A stretch of DNA of 64,000 nt from Pseudomonas versuta (GCF_001294575.1 NZ_CP012676.1:2480001-2544000), one strand, 5' to 3'; counted from the first letter of the stretch, positions 35,910 to 45,570 are shown. Numbers and translations are program-made. Notes: generated by a model from the letters alone, not told the origin.

Positions 35910-38558
35910 TCAGGCCTCCTTGGCGCCGGGTAACTGCGCATCTGCAGCGTCAATGAACTGCAGGACAATGCCGTCTTCAGCGTTGTAGCCAAGGTGCACG
36001 CCAAGGGTTTTCTGGCGGCCAGCCTGACGTTGCAACAACTGCTGGCTGAGCACCGGCAGGATCTGCTGGTTGAGCAGGCTGTCGATGTTGCGCGCCCCGG
36101 TGTCCGGCAGCAGGCAGGCCTGCACCAGCGCCTGGTTGAGGGCGGGGTCGATGCGGCACTCCAGGGCGTAGTGACGCTGCAGGCGCCGGGCAACCTGGCC
36201 CAGCTTGATCGCCACGATGCGCTCCAGTGCGTCGGCTTGCAGGGGGCGGTAGATCAGGGTCTGGAACCGCGCCAACAGGGCCGGCTGGAAGTGCTCGCAC
36301 AGGATCGGGCGCAGCAACTGATGCAGGGTGCTGTCCGGCGCTTCAGGGGACTGTTGCAGGCAGGCGTGCAGTTGATCGCTGCCCAGGTTTGACGTCATGA
36401 GAATCACGGTGTTGCGAAAGTCGATTTCGCGCCCTTCGCCATCGCGCATGCAGCCGCGGTCGAACACCTGATAGAACAGGTTGAGGACATCGCGGTGGGC
36501 CTTCTCCACTTCATCCAGCAGTACCACGCTGTAGGGCCGCTGGCGTACAGCTTCGGTGAGCACGCCGCCCTGGCCGTAGCCGACGTAGCCGGGAGGCGAG
36601 CCCTTGAGCTGGCTGACGGTGTGGGCTTCCTGATATTCCGAGAGGTTGAGGGTGATCAGCGATTTTTCGCCACCGAACAGCCGGTTGGCCAGGGCCAGGG
36701 CGGTTTCGGTCTTGCCGACGCCACTGGTGCCCACCAGCAGGAACACGCCCAATGGCGCTTTCTCGTCGGTCAGACCGGTTTTGGCCGCACGCAGACGCCG
36801 GGCCAGGGCGCCAAGGGCGTGATCCTGGCCGATCACCTGCTCACCCAGTTGTTGTTCCAGCTGCAGCAGGCTGGCTTGTTCGTCCTTAAGCAAACTGCCC
36901 AGGGGTACGCCGGTCCAGTCGGCAATCACTTCGGCCACGCTGCGCACGTTAACGTCCAGCGACAGCAAGGGCTGGTTGCCCTGGGCTGCGCTCAGCCGTT
37001 GTTGCAACTGCAGGCAGGCGTCCATGCGCGGCGGTTGGGCCTGACGGGCATCGAGCAGTTGTCGGGTAAGGTCGAGTTCGTGGCGGTATTGCTCTTGCAG
37101 TTCGGCTTGCTGGCGCTGCAGGTCGGCGTGTTGCGCAGCGATGCTGGCCAGGCGCTCGGCGGCGGGGCTGCCAGTCAGTTGGCGGTCTTGTTCAAGGGCC
37201 AGGCGCTCCAGCTCCAGGGCGCTGTGCCGGGCCTTGAGACGAACCAGTGCCTGGGGCTCGCAGTCCAGGCTCATGCGCACCCGGGCACTGGCGGTGTCGA
37301 GCAGGTCGACGGCTTTGTCCGGCAACTGGCGGCCGGTGAGGTAACGCCGCGAGAGGTTGACCGCCGCCTGTACCGCGGCGTCCTGGATATGCACGCCGTG
37401 ATGGCTGGCATAGCGGGCCTTGAGGCCGCGCAGCATCAAGCAGGCGCTGGCGTCGTCGGGCTCGTCGACCTTGACCGTCTGGAAGCGTCGTTCAAGGGCC
37501 GCATCGCGCTCGAAATATTGCTTGTATTCGCTCCAGGTGGTCGCGGCGATAGTGCGCAATTCGCCACGCGCCAGGGCCGGCTTGAGCAGGTTGGCGGCGT
37601 CAGCACCGCCGGCCTGGTTGCCGGCACCGATCAGGGTGTGCGCTTCATCAATAAACAGCAGCACCGGGTGCGGCGCTTGTTGCACCGCGTCAATCACGTT
37701 TTTCAGGCGTTGTTCGAACTCGCCCTTGACCCCGGCGCCAGCTTGCAACAAACCCAAATCCAGGCTGCGTACGCTGACCGGCTTGAGGCTGTCAGGGACA
37801 TTGCCCTCGCTGATGCGCAATGCCAGGCCTTCGACCAGCGCCGTCTTGCCAACCCCGGGTTCGCCCACCAGCAACGGGTTGTTCTTGCGCCGACGGCTGA
37901 GGATATCGATGACCTGACGGATCTCGTCGTCACGCCCGAACACCGGGTCGATCTGCCCTGCCCTGGCTTTGGCCGTGAAGTCCTGGGTGAATTTGTCCAG
38001 TACCGCCAGCTGCGCTTGCGCCTGATCGCCGGTGGACACCACCGGGATCTCGATGAACTGCGCGGCGGCCTGTGGCTGGAGCTGCGGGCGCTCTTCGGAG
38101 TGCAGGTCAAGCAGTGCGGACAAGTGCTGCAACTGGCTGGCGCTGATGCTGAGCAACGGCCAGGCCGCCTCACATGCGAGCAACCCGGGCGTTTCCAGCA
38201 GCGCACCGAGCAGGTGGGCCGAACGCAGGGTCTCGCAGTGGCCGTCCAGCGAAGCCAGCAGCCAGCCGTTGCAGATCAGCTGTTGCAGCCTGGCGCACAG
38301 CTGCGGCTTGCCTTGCACGCTGCGCGGCAGGCTGTCGAGGTGGTCAAGCAGGCCACGCCAGATGGCATCCATATCCCATTCGTAGCGACGGGCAATAAGA
38401 GTCAGGTCGCCCTCGCCCTGCTCGAGCAATTTGAGCAACCAGTGTTCGATGCTGATCAGCCCGTGGCCGCGGCTCTGGCACAAGGAAGCCGCAGCACTCA
38501 GGGCCTGGGCGCAATAGGGGTTGAGGCGGCGCAGCAAACGGGTGGCATTGTGGGCCAT
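35910..38558 (-). CDS. tssH: T6SS sheath-recycling ATPase TssH (ClpV)
   Basis: 882 residues from ATG 38558, which has AGGGA eight bases upstream. The N-domain (about 10-150) is followed by AAA+ domain 1 with Walker A GEPGVGKT at 232-239 and Walker B LFIDEAHTLIGAG, a middle coiled-coil domain (about 430-520) and AAA+ domain 2 with Walker A GTSGVGKT and LLDEVEKAH. It extracts contracted TssB/TssC sheath by the TssC N-terminus. Appears intact, although its TssB partner is frameshifted. Confidence 0.94.
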   Translation of the reverse strand: MAHNATRLLRRLNPYCAQALSAAASLCQSRGHGLISIEHWLLKLLEQGEGDLTLIARRYEWDMDAIWRGLLDHLDSLPRSVQGKPQLCARLQQLICNGWLLASLDGHCETLRSAHLLGALLETPGLLACEAAWPLLSISASQLQHLSALLDLHSEERPQLQPQAAAQFIEIPVVSTGDQAQAQLAVLDKFTQDFTAKARAGQIDPVFGRDDEIRQVIDILSRRRKNNPLLVGEPGVGKTALVEGLALRISEGNVPDSLKPVSVRSLDLGLLQAGAGVKGEFEQRLKNVIDAVQQAPHPVLLFIDEAHTLIGAGNQAGGADAANLLKPALARGELRTIAATTWSEYKQYFERDAALERRFQTVKVDEPDDASACLMLRGLKARYASHHGVHIQDAAVQAAVNLSRRYLTGRQLPDKAVDLLDTASARVRMSLDCEPQALVRLKARHSALELERLALEQDRQLTGSPAAERLASIAAQHADLQRQQAELQEQYRHELDLTRQLLDARQAQPPRMDACLQLQQRLSAAQGNQPLLSLDVNVRSVAEVIADWTGVPLGSLLKDEQASLLQLEQQLGEQVIGQDHALGALARRLRAAKTGLTDEKAPLGVFLLVGTSGVGKTETALALANRLFGGEKSLITLNLSEYQEAHTVSQLKGSPPGYVGYGQGGVLTEAVRQRPYSVVLLDEVEKAHRDVLNLFYQVFDRGCMRDGEGREIDFRNTVILMTSNLGSDQLHACLQQSPEAPDSTLHQLLRPILCEHFQPALLARFQTLIYRPLQADALERIVAIKLGQVARRLQRHYALECRIDPALNQALVQACLLPDTGARNIDSLLNQQILPVLSQQLLQRQAGRQKTLGVHLGYNAEDGIVLQFIDAADAQLPGAKEA

Positions 38559-38701
38559 GGGGTACATCCCTGTTGTGGATTCTCGGCGGGTCGTCAAAGG
38601 CACATGCCGTTCGATGTGTTTGGCTCAGCGCCCGCGAACGGAGGCTCAACCCTGCACACCGCAAACCTGCAGGCGGTTACCCGCCCGCAGGTCTTCTGGC
38701 G

Positions 38702-39193
38702 TCAGACGCTCGGACGTTCGCTCCAGGAGTCGGAGTGAATGATGTTGCCGTCCTTGAAGGTCCAGGTGATCTTCTCGTAGCGCAGCTCAACCTGTTCCAG
38801 GTGGTTGTGCCGCTCCTTGGCCGGGTCCTTGATGTCGTGCATTTTCGGCGCGACCTTTACCACCTTGACGTTTGCCAGGGTGGTGTTGAAGTACTCGACT
38901 TCCTGGCCCGCATCATCAATGCGGTACCACTTGAACTCGGCTGTAGTGAGGGTCTGGCCGTTGCTCACAGCCTTGTACAAATAGGGGCTGGAGGCGTCGA
39001 TTTCCTTGGTGAACAGGAACGGGGTGTGGATGCGGGTACCGGTCAACTTGCCGGTGTTGTTGTCTGTGGGGATGTACAGGCTGTGGTCCTGGGCCAGCAC
39101 CTCGATGCTGCCTTCGCGCTTTTGTACGTCCACAGATCCCTTGATATCGTCACCACCGTCATCTTTCAGCCACAGGTAAACGGGAATAGCCAT
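38702..39193 (-). CDS. hcp: T6SS tube protein Hcp (TssD)
   Basis: 163 residues starting MAIPVYLWLKDDGG at 39193. It carries GSVDVQKREGSIEVLAQDHSL, HTPFLFTKEIDASSPYLYKAV, and the C-terminal YEKITWTFKDGNIIHSDSW, all standard Hcp signatures. Hcp hexamers stack into the inner tube and carry some effectors. It sits alone between ompA and tssH with gaps of 52 and 143 bases. Appears intact. Confidence 0.94.
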   Translation of the reverse strand: MAIPVYLWLKDDGGDDIKGSVDVQKREGSIEVLAQDHSLYIPTDNNTGKLTGTRIHTPFLFTKEIDASSPYLYKAVSNGQTLTTAEFKWYRIDDAGQEVEYFNTTLANVKVVKVAPKMHDIKDPAKERHNHLEQVELRYEKITWTFKDGNIIHSDSWSERPSV

Positions 39194-39244
39194 GTGAAGC
39201 TCATTTCTCAACATTCAACTGCCGCGGGATGCGACAGATGGGGT

Positions 39245-40948
39245 TCAGCCCGGCGTCGTCGCGGGCAGCGTGCAGGCCCCCGCTTCCGGCACCAGGCGAA
39301 TATCGACGCGACGGTTGGCGGCACGCCCGGTCTCACTGTCATTGCTGGCCAACGGCTGGCTGGCGCCAAAGCCCTGGACGGCAAAGCAGCTGTCGGGGAT
39401 GTCGCCCATGCGCTGCATCCAGTCGCGTACCGCAGCGGCTCGCATGCGGGATAGCTGAAGGTTTTGCTCAGGGTTGCCGGTGGCATCGGTATGCCCGGCA
39501 ATGACGATCAACCAGTCTGGCTGGACCTTGATGCTGACCAGAGCGCCAATCAGCACCTTGGTCGAGCCCGGCTTGAGTTCAGCGCTTGCGGTGCCGAACA
39601 GCGACAGGCTGTCCAGCCGCACCGGGGTGGAAGTCTTGCCGGGCGCCGGGGTTGCGACCTGTGTCGGTGCCGGCAGCCGATGCCTGGCAATGATCGCCAA
39701 TAGAGGCAGGCGTAAGATTTCGCCACGGTACAGGCCCAGCCCGAGCGCAGCAGGCTCGCCATGCCGGTAGTAGGCGTCCAGGCGCATGGCGTCCTCGCGC
39801 AACACGGCAACGGCGTCTTCGCGCAAGGCTGATTGGCTCTGGTCTGCCGGTCCGGCGGGAGCAGTGGCGTGGTAGCGGCGCAGATCATCGCTGACCTGGC
39901 GCAACAGCAGCTTGTTTTCCCAGGCCGAGCTGACCATGGCGACCACAGCAGCCACCACGAATAACCACAGCGCCGTGATACCGGCCCGCAACACCGGGGA
40001 ACGCCGGGGCCCGACCGACAACAGATCGAGCAACGGATCCGCAAATGGCAGCGCCGCATCGGCGCCCACCACCGATTGCCCGGCATCCGTCAGCCCGGTC
40101 TTTTTATCTAGCCATTGCTGCCACAGATTGCCCTGGGCCGTGCCTGGCAGCACCGGGACCTGGGTGATGACACAGGCCAGTGGCGGGCCAAGGTCGCGGC
40201 TCGCAAAGTGCGCCAGTATGCTTTGCTTAAGCCAGGCGGCCGCACTGTCGATTTGAAGGCTGCGGCACAGGCGGGAGGCGCCGGTTGCGCTGTCGGGGGC
40301 CTGGCGCTGCCAGTCGGCCAGGGTGCAGCAGGCACTGGCGTCACGCACCACGGGGCCAGGCCGGGCGCCCTCCCAACTGAACCAGACGCCTTCACTTTTT
40401 GCCGCTTGCAGATAGCTCACCAACACCAGCGGCAGGGCAATACCACGCTTGCGCACCAACGCGAGCTGGCTGCATAAGGTCCGCACCCGCCCCGCCAGCT
40501 TTTGGCCGTCGCTGTGCTCGCCGGGGTTGGCGATGAACATCACGCTCAGTTGCCCGCCCCAGTCCGGGCGCAAGGCCAGAATGCCTGTGGCCACGGTACA
40601 AAGCTGGTCCACGGCCGGTACTCGCACATAACAACCCTGCGCGGTGGTACGCACGGCCAGTTGCCCGGCCGTTACTGCACCAAACAAACCGCCCAGGCCG
40701 TCCCCACAGACCAGGATCACCGGCTGACGCCACGCAGCCGGCGGCAGAGATGCCTCGCCGCCCAGCAACAGGCGCCGGCCCCGGTGCGCAAAAAGGCGCC
40801 CCGTGCGGCGCCAGGCCAGAGCCACCCCGATCGCGACCATCAGGGCAACCACGACACGGGTCCAGCCAGTAAACGGCATGATCAACAACAGGGCAAAGGC
40901 CAGTACACCGGCCCACAGCCACAGGCTTCGTGTCAGCTTGAGGGTCAT
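39245..40948 (-). CDS. T6SS-associated membrane protein with OmpA domain
   Basis: 567 residues. Two N-terminal membrane helices (about 9-26 and 29-46), a cytoplasmic domain of about 250 residues, a third helix near 313-332 (GITALWLFVVAAVVAMVSSA), then a periplasmic segment and a C-terminal OmpA peptidoglycan-binding domain (VIAGHTDATG, RAANRRVDIRL). It follows tssL, whose product lacks its own OmpA extension, so this protein probably provides the cell-wall anchor. The OmpA part resembles that of the protein at 19678-20829. Confidence 0.85.
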   Translation of the reverse strand: MTLKLTRSLWLWAGVLAFALLLIMPFTGWTRVVVALMVAIGVALAWRRTGRLFAHRGRRLLLGGEASLPPAAWRQPVILVCGDGLGGLFGAVTAGQLAVRTTAQGCYVRVPAVDQLCTVATGILALRPDWGGQLSVMFIANPGEHSDGQKLAGRVRTLCSQLALVRKRGIALPLVLVSYLQAAKSEGVWFSWEGARPGPVVRDASACCTLADWQRQAPDSATGASRLCRSLQIDSAAAWLKQSILAHFASRDLGPPLACVITQVPVLPGTAQGNLWQQWLDKKTGLTDAGQSVVGADAALPFADPLLDLLSVGPRRSPVLRAGITALWLFVVAAVVAMVSSAWENKLLLRQVSDDLRRYHATAPAGPADQSQSALREDAVAVLREDAMRLDAYYRHGEPAALGLGLYRGEILRLPLLAIIARHRLPAPTQVATPAPGKTSTPVRLDSLSLFGTASAELKPGSTKVLIGALVSIKVQPDWLIVIAGHTDATGNPEQNLQLSRMRAAAVRDWMQRMGDIPDSCFAVQGFGASQPLASNDSETGRAANRRVDIRLVPEAGACTLPATTPG

Positions 40949-40954
40949 CAGCGC

Positions 40955-41635
40955 TCACCCCTGGCCAGGCGCAAGGGTGGCGACCAGTGCACCCAGCCAG
41001 CGGTCCAGCCCCCACCAGACGCCGACCAGCAACAGCCCCGCCGCCAGAATGTGCAGCTGCGACGACGCTGACCGGCCCAGCGACGACATGAATGGACCGC
41101 TCCCTTGCGTGGTGATTGCCTGATTAAGTTGCAGGGGGGCAACGCGCGCATTGAGGTCGGCCAGCAGTTGCTCGCGTTCGGGGTCATTCAGATCGCGGTA
41201 GCGGCCCTGGAAGCCAAGCATCAGGACCCGCTGAAAGGCCGTCAGTACCAGCACCTCAGGTGCGGGCTGCAACAGTGCTTCGCGCATCTGCTCGTACAAA
41301 AATTCACCGGCCTGGTGGCTGCTGAAAAAACGCGTCTGCAAGGGTTTGCCGGCCCAGTCGGCATGGGCATTGTCCGTGGCGCAACCAAGGACTGTTTCAT
41401 CCAGCAAGGCGCACTGGGCGTGGCTGATCAACTCGAGGCTGTGCTTGCTTACACCGGCGTCTTTGAGGCCCTGCTGAACCTGCTCGACCTGCTGCTCGCA
41501 GCGGGTCCATAAACCCGGGCTGTTTTGCATCGAAGCGCCCTGGCGCAACTCGACCACCAGCAGGTAGCTGTCTTGCAATAAGGCATCCAGGTCCGACGCG
41601 GTAAAAGCGGTTTTTATGCTGATGTTCAGGCTCAT
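40955..41635 (-). CDS. tssL: T6SS inner-membrane protein TssL (DotU)
   Basis: 226 residues. The cytoplasmic hook domain contains the DotU pattern (AQCALLDETVLG, WAGKPLQTRFF, GEFLYEQM, LGFQGRYRDLNDPEREQLL), followed by one C-terminal membrane helix at about 192-216. It is tail-anchored and binds TssM and the TssK baseplate linker. It overlaps tssK by four bases. Appears intact. Confidence 0.92.
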   Translation of the reverse strand: MSLNISIKTAFTASDLDALLQDSYLLVVELRQGASMQNSPGLWTRCEQQVEQVQQGLKDAGVSKHSLELISHAQCALLDETVLGCATDNAHADWAGKPLQTRFFSSHQAGEFLYEQMREALLQPAPEVLVLTAFQRVLMLGFQGRYRDLNDPEREQLLADLNARVAPLQLNQAITTQGSGPFMSSLGRSASSQLHILAAGLLLVGVWWGLDRWLGALVATLAPGQG

Positions 41636-42987
41636 GTGCGCAGTACCGCAAACAGTTCAAGCTTGATGTCGGGCAAGGTGCCCGGCACGTAAAAGGCGCA
41701 GGTCCCTTCAGCCAGCATCGCCTGCCCTTTGGGATGATCAAGGTCGAGGGCGAAGTACTGGTTTTCCAGGCGCAGCGGAATGGCCGCCGGCACATGACTG
41801 AGGGCCTGCAATGGCACGCCGTCGAGTGCTGCGTTGACCAGATAATCCACCTCGTCCGGAGGCCCCGCCTTGCACAGGCGCGGGAACTGGATCTGCAACT
41901 GCGCAGCCGGCATGCGGCAACGCACCGAGAGGTAGAAGTCGGCACCTTGCGGCTCACGCAGGCGGGCATCATTGAGCGTGACTTGCCAGCGATTGGCTCC
42001 CGTCGCCTCCAGCTCCAGGGCAATAACCCGCGATGGCAGGCTGGCTTCCAGCAAGGTCGAAAGGGTGCGCATCAAGGGCGCAAATACGGTTTCCAACCGC
42101 TCATGCCGATAGGCTGGAATCTTGTCGATATCGTGTTCCAGAGAAAAGGTCAGCAGGCTGCCGGCCAGCTTGATCAGCTCCAGGTACACCTGCTCGGGAT
42201 GACGGGCCGGCTGTGCCTTGAGATCGGCCAGTACCGGTTGATAGGTGTTCAACGCGTTGAGCAGCCAGAACAGCGACACATCGGCCACGGCAAAATCCGC
42301 CATGCGCTGGTTGCTCTCGCGCCGCATGCCCATCAACCGTTGCCGCTTGGCAGACAATTGGGTCAGCAGATTATCCAGTTGGACCAGCAGCCCCGGATGG
42401 GCCGCGAAGCTGAGCAGTGGCGGCACATAGTCAGGGTCTAGGTGCCAGGCGCCCTGCCCGTCGCGCACCAGACGTGCGACCGGGCACGTCAGATAATCGG
42501 CATTCTCATCGTTGGCCAGGCGCAGGCTCAGGACGTGCCCCAGCACCCCCATCGACTGCACCTCATCGGCGTAGATGTCCTGCACTTGGCGCCAGTGCTG
42601 GCGATAACGGGTCGGCCGGTCGGCCCGCGAGCCGTCGAACAGGCAGTTATTGCCATTGCCTTGCTCCAGCGGCAACGCCAGCAGCAAGGTTGCAGTCCGG
42701 GCGTTGCCGGGCAACAGGGCGGCCAGCTCCAGAGCAGGCGGCAGCCGATCCACATGGTCGGAATCGATCAGGGTGCCATCGGGCATGCGTACCCGCAGTT
42801 GAGTCGCCTTGAGCTTGCCCAGGCGTAAGGCCTGCAGGTCGAAGCCGACCGCCTCGACCCCCCAGGGGTGAACGAGGGCCAGGTGGGCCAGGCTCTCGTT
42901 GGCCCAGGCTTCCCAGCGAGCCTGCTGCTGGAATTGTTGCGGGGACAGCAAGGCACCCGCAGCCCACAGGGGGCGGTCGATTTTCAT
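41632..42987 (-). CDS. tssK: T6SS baseplate-membrane linker TssK
   Basis: 451 residues, standard for TssK. The N-terminal shell domain (PLWAAGALLSPQQFQQQARWEAW), the helical middle and the C-terminal receptor-binding-protein-like domain are in order. It ties the baseplate to TssL/TssM. It is between tssC (27 bases away) and tssL (four-base overlap). Appears intact. Confidence 0.92.
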   Translation of the reverse strand: MKIDRPLWAAGALLSPQQFQQQARWEAWANESLAHLALVHPWGVEAVGFDLQALRLGKLKATQLRVRMPDGTLIDSDHVDRLPPALELAALLPGNARTATLLLALPLEQGNGNNCLFDGSRADRPTRYRQHWRQVQDIYADEVQSMGVLGHVLSLRLANDENADYLTCPVARLVRDGQGAWHLDPDYVPPLLSFAAHPGLLVQLDNLLTQLSAKRQRLMGMRRESNQRMADFAVADVSLFWLLNALNTYQPVLADLKAQPARHPEQVYLELIKLAGSLLTFSLEHDIDKIPAYRHERLETVFAPLMRTLSTLLEASLPSRVIALELEATGANRWQVTLNDARLREPQGADFYLSVRCRMPAAQLQIQFPRLCKAGPPDEVDYLVNAALDGVPLQALSHVPAAIPLRLENQYFALDLDHPKGQAMLAEGTCAFYVPGTLPDIKLELFAVLRT

Positions 42988-43014
42988 GACATCGTTTCCC
43001 TACGAAGGAGTGAC

Positions 43015-44550
43015 TTAAGCTTTTGCCTTGGGCATCTGCGAAACCAGCGACAAGTTGACGTCCATGCCTTCAACCTGAAAGTGCGGTACCGCGTACAGCT
43101 TGACGCGGAAGAAACCGGGGTTGTCCTCGATGTCTTCTACCGTCACCTTGGCATCGCGCAGCGGATGGGAAGCCTGCAGATCGTCGCTCGGGTCAGTCAT
43201 TTCGGTGACCAGGCCACCGATCCACTTGTTCAGTTGCAGTTCCAGCAAACGGCGGTCCTTGGTGGTCCCGATGTTTTCGCGCTGGATCAGCTTGAGGTAG
43301 TGGGCAATGCGCGACAGCAGGAATATGTACGGCAGGCGCGAATTGATACGGCTGTTGGCAGTGGCGTCGGCGGTGTCGTACAGCGCCGGTTTTTGCGCCG
43401 AGTTGGCCGAGAAAAAACACCCGTAGTCACGGTTCTTGTAGTACGAAAGCGGAATGAAACCGAGGTTGGCAAACTCAAATTCGCGGGTTTCCGGGATCAT
43501 CACTTCGGATGGAATCTTCACCTGGTTGCCCGTACCCAGGTCATACAGGTGGATCGGCAGTTCGGTGACCGCGCCACCCGATTGCGGGCCGCGAATCTGC
43601 ACGCACCAGCCGTTGCTGATAAAGCTCTTCACCATGTTTGCAGCGAAGGCGAACGAAGCGTTGGTCCACAGGTATTTCTCGTGGTCCGGGCCTTTGACGC
43701 TTTCGATGTAGTTGAAGCTGCGCACCGGCACGGTGTCCGGACCATAGGGCAGGCGGCCCAGTACGCGCGGCATGAGCAAGCCGATGTAACGGGAATCGTC
43801 GCTCTCGCGGAACGCCTTCCACTTGATGTATTCGGCACGGTCAAAGTAGTTGCCGATGTCTTTGATGGCAGCCACTTCTTCCATCGACTGCTTGCCAAAG
43901 AACGCCGGGCCTACCGATCCAATGAACGGCATATGGGCTGCGGCTGCCACTTTGGACAGGCTGCGCAGCAGGGCTATGTCCTGCGGGCTGCGGTTGAATT
44001 CATAGTTGGAAATGGCCGCGGCGATCGGCTCGCCACCCGGGGTGTCGTACTCCTGGGTGTAGGTATGGAAATACAGGCCGCTCTGGGCAATTTCAGGCGC
44101 GTCTTCGAAGTCCTGAACCAGATGTTCCTTACTGATATCCAGCAGTTCGATCCGCACGTTCTGGCGAAAATCGGTCTGGTCGATCAACGACTTCACGCCG
44201 CGCCAGGTCGACTCTACACGCTGGAAGTCAGGATGATGCATGACGGCGTCAAGTTGCCGGCTGATCTGTGCATCGAGGGACGCGATATGCTCATCGAGCA
44301 GCATCTTGTCCAGACGCTCGACTTTATGCGAAGACTGTTGGAGCAGGTCAAGGAATACACTTACAGCTGCTGTCACCCGTTCATCCGCAGAGGCTTCCGA
44401 CAAGGACTCGGGGTTTTGAAAAGTTTCAATCGCTCCCAACTCCGCAACCGGGCTGAGGTTAATCTTGGCAAACAAGGCGCCGTATACACCCTGTGCGTTA
44501 TCTGCATCGCGGGTTTTAGTGTGTTGCAGGGATGTTTGTTCTACCGACAT
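43015..44550 (-). CDS. tssC: T6SS contractile sheath large subunit TssC
   Basis: 511 residues from ATG 44550. The N-terminal helix region used by ClpV is followed by family blocks VESTWRGVKSLIDQTDF, GEPIAAAISNYEF, RSLSKVAAAAHMPFIGSVGP, PRVLGRLPYG and the C-terminal VEDIEDNPGFFRVKLYAVPHFQVEGM. TssC pairs with TssB to form the sheath. The TssC protein is intact, but its partner gene is broken. Confidence 0.95.
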   Translation of the reverse strand: MSVEQTSLQHTKTRDADNAQGVYGALFAKINLSPVAELGAIETFQNPESLSEASADERVTAAVSVFLDLLQQSSHKVERLDKMLLDEHIASLDAQISRQLDAVMHHPDFQRVESTWRGVKSLIDQTDFRQNVRIELLDISKEHLVQDFEDAPEIAQSGLYFHTYTQEYDTPGGEPIAAAISNYEFNRSPQDIALLRSLSKVAAAAHMPFIGSVGPAFFGKQSMEEVAAIKDIGNYFDRAEYIKWKAFRESDDSRYIGLLMPRVLGRLPYGPDTVPVRSFNYIESVKGPDHEKYLWTNASFAFAANMVKSFISNGWCVQIRGPQSGGAVTELPIHLYDLGTGNQVKIPSEVMIPETREFEFANLGFIPLSYYKNRDYGCFFSANSAQKPALYDTADATANSRINSRLPYIFLLSRIAHYLKLIQRENIGTTKDRRLLELQLNKWIGGLVTEMTDPSDDLQASHPLRDAKVTVEDIEDNPGFFRVKLYAVPHFQVEGMDVNLSLVSQMPKAKA

Positions 44551-44586
44551 GACGCTTAACTTCCTTATTAACGGGCCGGATGGCAA

Positions 44587-45103
44587 TTAACTGTTTGCTT
44601 GTGGTGCCAGGCCAGCCAATTCGGCTCGCAGTTCATCGCTCAGTGCGTCGTCCTTGAGAATGCGCTCCAGCTCATGGCGAAAGGTGGCGTTGTCCAGCAG
44701 GTTGGATTTAAGGTCGCGCAACAGGTTGCGCATGGCCAGTAGAGCCCGCAGCTGCGGGATTTGCCGGGCTACCTGTTCGGGCTACCTGTTCGGGCTCAAA
44801 GTCTTTCATGCCCTGGAAATTCAACTCGACCGGGGTGTCGCAGTTGTCATCGAGCAAGGTATTGGGCACCGCCAGCGTCAAGGCTGGAGCAAACTCGGCC
44901 AGCACACTGTCAAAGTTGTTTTTATTGACCCCCTGTTTGTTTCTTTCCGATAACGTACGTTGCTCTTTGCCATTACTGTAATCGCCCATCACCATCAATT
45001 TAAGCGGCAGTTCCATCTTCTTCTGCGCACCGCCGGTGTGCAAATCAAGCTTGATATTGACCCGCGATGTTGGCACTTCATTCTGAAAACTGTTTGCAAC
45101 CAT
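44587..45103 (-). pseudogene. tssB: T6SS sheath small subunit gene tssB, frameshifted by 13-bp duplication
   Basis: From ATG 45103 (GGAGGA upstream) the frame reads VANSFQNEVPTSRVNIKLDL ... LMVMGDYSNG ... ELNFQGMKDFEPEQVAR and then leaves frame, ending at 44708 after about 131 residues. GGGCTACCTGTTC is present twice in tandem at 44766-44778 and 44779-44791. Removing one copy restores RQIPQLRALLAMRNLLRDLKSNLLDN ... LAGLAP to a stop at 44587, a 167-residue TssB of normal length. The lost part forms the C-terminal helices that interlock with TssC. First gene of the cluster. Confidence 0.9.
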
Positions 45104-45501
45104 AAATCCTCCAGACACAACTCTACGAGACGATAACCCGTCACACCACCAGACAACCCAGAGTAAAAGTTATACGTGGCGCCCCACAGGGACCTGTGTT
45201 TTTTGCTCGGCGCGGATTCTAGTCAATTCACAAGACAAAAAACAAACAATAAATGGCGAACTATTACTCAATAGTTACGAGCCCTTATAAATTTTATCTT
45301 GTATGTAAGAAGGGTCTGAAAGTTTATGGGAGTTATCTGAAAAACATATCCTAATGTTCTTATTAATTCCTAAACAGCAATAAAAGTACAGGCTTATTAC
45401 ACGATTCAAGCGAATCTTCAACAATCTCCCTGTTGGCAGCTCTGGTATGTAGGGCAATCCCGTTTCAACAACCATGAGGGAGGCGCGGTGATTTGCCGGG
45501 C
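45104..45501. other. AT-rich intergenic region upstream of tssB
   Basis: About 400 bases, notably AT-rich from about 45220 to 45420, between the T6SS cluster and the M60 gene. It should contain the T6SS promoter reading leftwards; GGAGGA before tssB and a TAGAAT -10-like hexamer near 45220 are visible, but no sigma-54 GG-N10-GC element was recognised. A 76-codon minus-strand frame (45275-45505) has no family features and was not called. Confidence 0.45.
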
Positions 45502-45545
45502 GCACATCAGGCGACTGACCGGGGCCGGTCAGTCGCCTGATGTGC
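45502..45545 (-). terminator. Perfect 21-bp inverted repeat after M60 gene
   Basis: GCACATCAGGCGACTGACCGG at 45502-45522 is followed, after two bases, by its exact reverse complement at 45525-45545. It lies 25 bases beyond the M60 stop in the direction of transcription. A very stable hairpin here would end transcription or protect the mRNA 3' end. There is no T-run after it, so it may also serve as a protein-binding site. Confidence 0.6.
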
Positions 45546-45570
45546 AGCGCTGGATATCAGGTTTTGTGCT

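Noticed and set aside
36495..38738. 747-codon plus-strand frame opposite tssH
   Set aside because: Long antisense frames are common opposite GC-rich genes; the tssH frame has clear AAA+ motifs.
42868..44559. 563-codon plus-strand frame opposite tssK/tssC
   Set aside because: Antisense shadow of tssC; no domain recognised.
45104..45260. Sigma-54 promoter for the T6SS cluster
   Set aside because: Looked for GG-N10-GC upstream of tssB on the minus strand and found no convincing match.
45275..45505. 76-codon minus-strand frame between tssB and the M60 gene
   Set aside because: AT-rich, no family features, and its 5' end overlaps the 21-bp inverted repeat.
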